7,545 nucleotides of DNA from Betaproteobacteria bacterium (GTDB taxonomy: Bacteria; Pseudomonadota; Gammaproteobacteria; Burkholderiales; Methylophilaceae), in assembly GCA_009926035.1 (NCBI GenBank), contig RFPQ01000033.1, positions 1 through 7,545 of the forward strand, written 5' to 3'. The position numbers were made by a program, and so were the translations under genes. The notes beneath the pieces are model-generated. The model was not told where the DNA came from. It made no database searches and was given only the letters and a program-made list of their open reading frames with translations. This document shows positions 5,494 to 7,545 of the stretch, piece after piece. The stretch's first letter is position 1. Each line of letters starts with the position of its first letter.

Positions 5494-6721
5494 AGTCAAA
5501 AATATTCCGTTGAATTTTTTAATTCAATGTATCTTTATATCGATTTTATTTTTATCTTGTGAGGCCTCCTCTGCAACCAAAGCTGATTCAGCCAAAGAAA
5601 ACTTAAATGCTGTTCATGAAAAAATTGACCAGCTTAAAAAAGAATTGAGTGGCACACAAAAAGCACAAGAAGATGCGACTGATCTTTTAAAAAAAAGTGA
5701 AAAACAAATCAGCGATACGAATCGTTCACTATATGAAATATCAGTTCAACAAAAGAAAAACTACATTAAACTTCAAGAGCTCAAAGCAGAATCTGACACG
5801 GTAGAATCTCAAGTTGATCTGCAGAGAAAAATGTTGAGTGAGCAAATTTACCAGCAGTATCTTCTAGGTGATCCTGGTTATTTGCAAATGATTATACAAT
5901 CTGAAAATCCGAGCGTTGTTGCAAGAAATATTCAATACTATTCTTATGTGGCTAAAGCTCGCGCCAAGAGCATTTATCAAATGCAAGGTAACTTAAAGAA
6001 GATTGAAGCCTATAGCCTTGAAACTGCATCGAAACTAAAAGAAATTGCAAATTTAAAACAAAAAGAAGAAATTAAGCGCGCTGAACTAGAGTTACAAAAG
6101 AAAGATCGAGCCAAACTTATTGCAAGCTTATCTTTTAAGATTAATCAGCAACGTAATGAAATTCAAAAATTAATGCGAGATGAAAAAAGATTGACTGACC
6201 TCGTTGATCGTTTAGCAAGATTACCTTCAGCACCCTCTCTACCTAAGCGAGAAGAAAAAGCATCTTCGAAAACACCTATTGTGAGAAATGAAACTATCCC
6301 TACAGAAACATTTGCAGGTCAGAAATTTGAATCACTTCGAGGTAAATTAAGTTTACCTGTAAAAGGAGATGTCATTAATCGATTTGGTTCTCCTCGAGAA
6401 GATACTGGCTTATCTTGGAAAGGTTTATTTATTAAATCCAATGAAGGCAATGAAGTCAAATCAATCGCAACAGGTCGCGTGGTTTTTGCTGACTGGCTTC
6501 GGGGCTTTGGCAATCTTATTATTGTCGATCATGGGGAGGGTTTTATGAGCCTCTATGGCAACAATCAATCTACACTCAAAAAGACAGGTGAAATTGTACG
6601 CGGAGGAGACGTGATTGCTTTAGTAGGCAATACTGGTGGAAACGAATCAGATGGTCTTTATTTTGAATTAAGAAAACTCAGTAAACCTTTTGATCCTTTG
6701 GCTTGGACTTCAATCAAATAA
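5486..6721 (+). CDS. envC: Murein hydrolase activator EnvC (degenerate LytM domain)
   Basis: Periplasmic division factor. In E. coli EnvC is recruited by FtsEX and switches on the amidases AmiA/AmiB to split septal peptidoglycan. The 411-residue product has an N-terminal hydrophobic export signal (about 7-25), a long charged coiled coil (about 35-245), a linker rich in P, S, E and K, and a C-terminal LytM/M23 domain (about 291-405). That domain resembles E. coli EnvC, with WKG, GRVVFADWLRGFGN, SLYG, VRGGDVIALVG and LYFELR. The M23 zinc ligands are absent: the HxGxD position reads WKGLF (311-315) and HxH reads GLY (390-392), as expected for a non-catalytic activator. Cys25 follows FLS, an imperfect lipobox, so either a lipoprotein or cleavage near Ala30 is possible. 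The start ATG overlaps the gpmI stop (ATGATTAA), which points to translational coupling; gpmI-envC pairing is also found in E. coli. Confidence 0.93.
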   Translation: MIKVKNIPLNFLIQCIFISILFLSCEASSATKADSAKENLNAVHEKIDQLKKELSGTQKAQEDATDLLKKSEKQISDTNRSLYEISVQQKKNYIKLQELKAESDTVESQVDLQRKMLSEQIYQQYLLGDPGYLQMIIQSENPSVVARNIQYYSYVAKARAKSIYQMQGNLKKIEAYSLETASKLKEIANLKQKEEIKRAELELQKKDRAKLIASLSFKINQQRNEIQKLMRDEKRLTDLVDRLARLPSAPSLPKREEKASSKTPIVRNETIPTETFAGQKFESLRGKLSLPVKGDVINRFGSPREDTGLSWKGLFIKSNEGNEVKSIATGRVVFADWLRGFGNLIIVDHGEGFMSLYGNNQSTLKKTGEIVRGGDVIALVGNTGGNESDGLYFELRKLSKPFDPLAWTSIK

Positions 6722-6722
6722 A

Positions 6723-7142
6723 TTACTCACCAATCGCATGCATCAAGATACGTCGTTCATGAGATTGATAGCGATGTTCGTATAAAAAAATACCTTGCCA
6801 TTGGCCTAGGGCAACTTTACCTTGCTTGATCGGAATAGACAGACTGGTTTGTGTTAGGGCAGTTCTAATATGCGCCGACATATCATCTTCACCTTCAGCT
6901 GTATGAATGAACAAAGAATCGCCATCAGGTACTAAGCGCTCAAAAAAACTTTCTAAATCAACTAAAACATCAGGGTCGTAATTCTCATTAATAAGTAGAC
7001 TCGCTGAAGTGTGTTGCACGTAGAGGGTTAATAAGCCTTCTTTGAAATCCGATTCATTTACCCAATCCAAAACTTTTTGGGTGACATCATAAAAATGGCG
7101 ACCCGAAGTACGGATCGCCAATGTTTGACTAGCTTGTTTCAT
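6723..7142 (-). CDS. yjbQ: YjbQ / UPF0047 family protein
   Basis: Compact protein of 139 residues belonging to the YjbQ (UPF0047) family, in databases often called secondary thiamine-phosphate synthase because some members rescue thiamine-phosphate synthase mutants; the physiological role is not settled. Conserved family blocks are present: VQHTSASLLINENYDPDV (42-59), HTAEGEDDMSAHIR (80-93), TQTSLSIPI (97-105), and GQWQGIFLYEHR (113-124). His44, His80, His91 and His123 and nearby acidic residues make a plausible metal or substrate site. There is no signal peptide. It starts 15 nt after the clpB stop on the same strand, so it is probably the last gene of a clpB transcript. Its stop is 1 nt from that of envC, which converges on it. 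Confidence 0.92.
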   Translation of the reverse strand: MKQASQTLAIRTSGRHFYDVTQKVLDWVNESDFKEGLLTLYVQHTSASLLINENYDPDVLVDLESFFERLVPDGDSLFIHTAEGEDDMSAHIRTALTQTSLSIPIKQGKVALGQWQGIFLYEHRYQSHERRILMHAIGE

Positions 7143-7157
7143 CTATCAAGGCTTTAC

Positions 7158-7545
7158 TTAAATTTTAGTAAATTTAAGTTTACCTGAAATACTATCAATC
7201 TTAATGGTATCTTTTGCCATAAAATGGCCTGCTAAAATTTCTTTAGCGAGTGGATTTTCAATTTCAGATTGAATCGCTCTCTTTAATGGTCTTGCACCAT
7301 AGACTGGATCAAATCCTTCTTTCGAAATTTCTTCTAAAGCAGCATCCGTAATGTCTACTTTCATTTCAAGTTGTGCCAATCGATCTTTTAAATATTGCAA
7401 CTGAATCGCTGCAATCGATTTCACATGATCATCTGCTAACGCGTGGAAGACAACCACTTCATCAATACGATTAATGAACTCTGGACGGAAATGATTTTTA
7501 ACTTCACCCATCACAGCTAATTTAATGACCTGATAATCATCACCC
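7158..7545 (-). CDS. clpB: ATP-dependent disaggregase ClpB, C-terminal fragment
   Basis: The last 128 codons of ClpB, the hexameric AAA+ chaperone that works with DnaK to pull proteins out of aggregates after heat stress. The gene enters through the right edge of the window with no start inside it; the frame is open from 7544 to the TAA at 7160-7158. The fragment covers the end of the second AAA+ domain: FRPEFINRIDEVVVF (19-33 of the fragment), with conserved arginines that include the likely arginine finger, and GARPLKRAIQ (83-92) containing the sensor-2 arginine, followed by the small C-terminal subdomain. HSP100 relatives such as ClpA and ClpC share this architecture, but the FRPEFINRIDEVVVFHAL and DPVYGARPLKRAIQ sequences fit ClpB best. 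Roughly 85 percent of the protein lies outside the window. Confidence 0.93.
   Translation of the reverse strand, partial: GDDYQVIKLAVMGEVKNHFRPEFINRIDEVVVFHALADDHVKSIAAIQLQYLKDRLAQLEMKVDITDAALEEISKEGFDPVYGARPLKRAIQSEIENPLAKEILAGHFMAKDTIKIDSISGKLKFTKI

Noticed and set aside
1..7545. Novel defence, mobile or secondary-metabolite system
   Set aside because: All genes but one belong to recognised housekeeping families, with no integrase, transposase, tRNA, direct-repeat array or compositional break visible.

Overview
The window is an AT-rich stretch of bacterial housekeeping genes. The gene set (SecB, GrxC, GpsA, TrmL, and GpmI followed by EnvC) is proteobacterial. The organism is probably a low-GC betaproteobacterium, perhaps of the Methylophilaceae type. 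The taxon is inferred from gene content and protein similarity recalled from memory; no database was searched. Genes are densely packed: no intergenic stretch exceeds about 115 bases and several neighbours overlap.

Layout. Bases 1-943 (minus) hold biotin synthase bioB, cut off at its C-terminus by the window edge. A short divergent regulatory region (944-1057), with a candidate BirA-type operator, separates it from the tRNA methyltransferase gene trmL (1058-1522, plus). trmL runs tail-to-tail into a minus-strand cluster read from right to left: grxC (3865-3605), secB (3498-2974), a secreted protein with two SH3-like domains (2996-2532) and gpsA (2527-1526). Divergent from grxC, across an 86-bp gap centred on a palindromic -10 element, is the plus-strand pair gpmI (3952-5493) and envC (5486-6721), overlapping by 8 nt. 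envC then meets yjbQ (7142-6723, minus) tail-to-tail. yjbQ lies just downstream of clpB, of which only the last 128 codons are present (7158-7545, minus).

How the genes fit together. grxC-secB-gpsA divergent from gpmI-envC matches the order I recall from Escherichia coli (grxC-secB-gpsA-cysE opposite gpmM-envC), so this is an old conserved neighbourhood. The local differences are the SH3-domain gene inserted between secB and gpsA and the absence of cysE after gpsA. The functions cover thiol redox (GrxC), preprotein export (SecB), phospholipid precursor synthesis (GpsA), glycolysis (GpmI), septal peptidoglycan splitting (EnvC), tRNA wobble modification (TrmL), biotin synthesis (BioB) and protein disaggregation (ClpB).

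I found no mobile element, CRISPR array, RNA gene, toxin-antitoxin pair or defence system, and nothing that amounts to a new multi-gene system. The points most worth a second look are the candidate biotin operator, the shared symmetric -10 between grxC and gpmI, and the uncharacterised SH3-domain protein with a T9 tract in its signal peptide.
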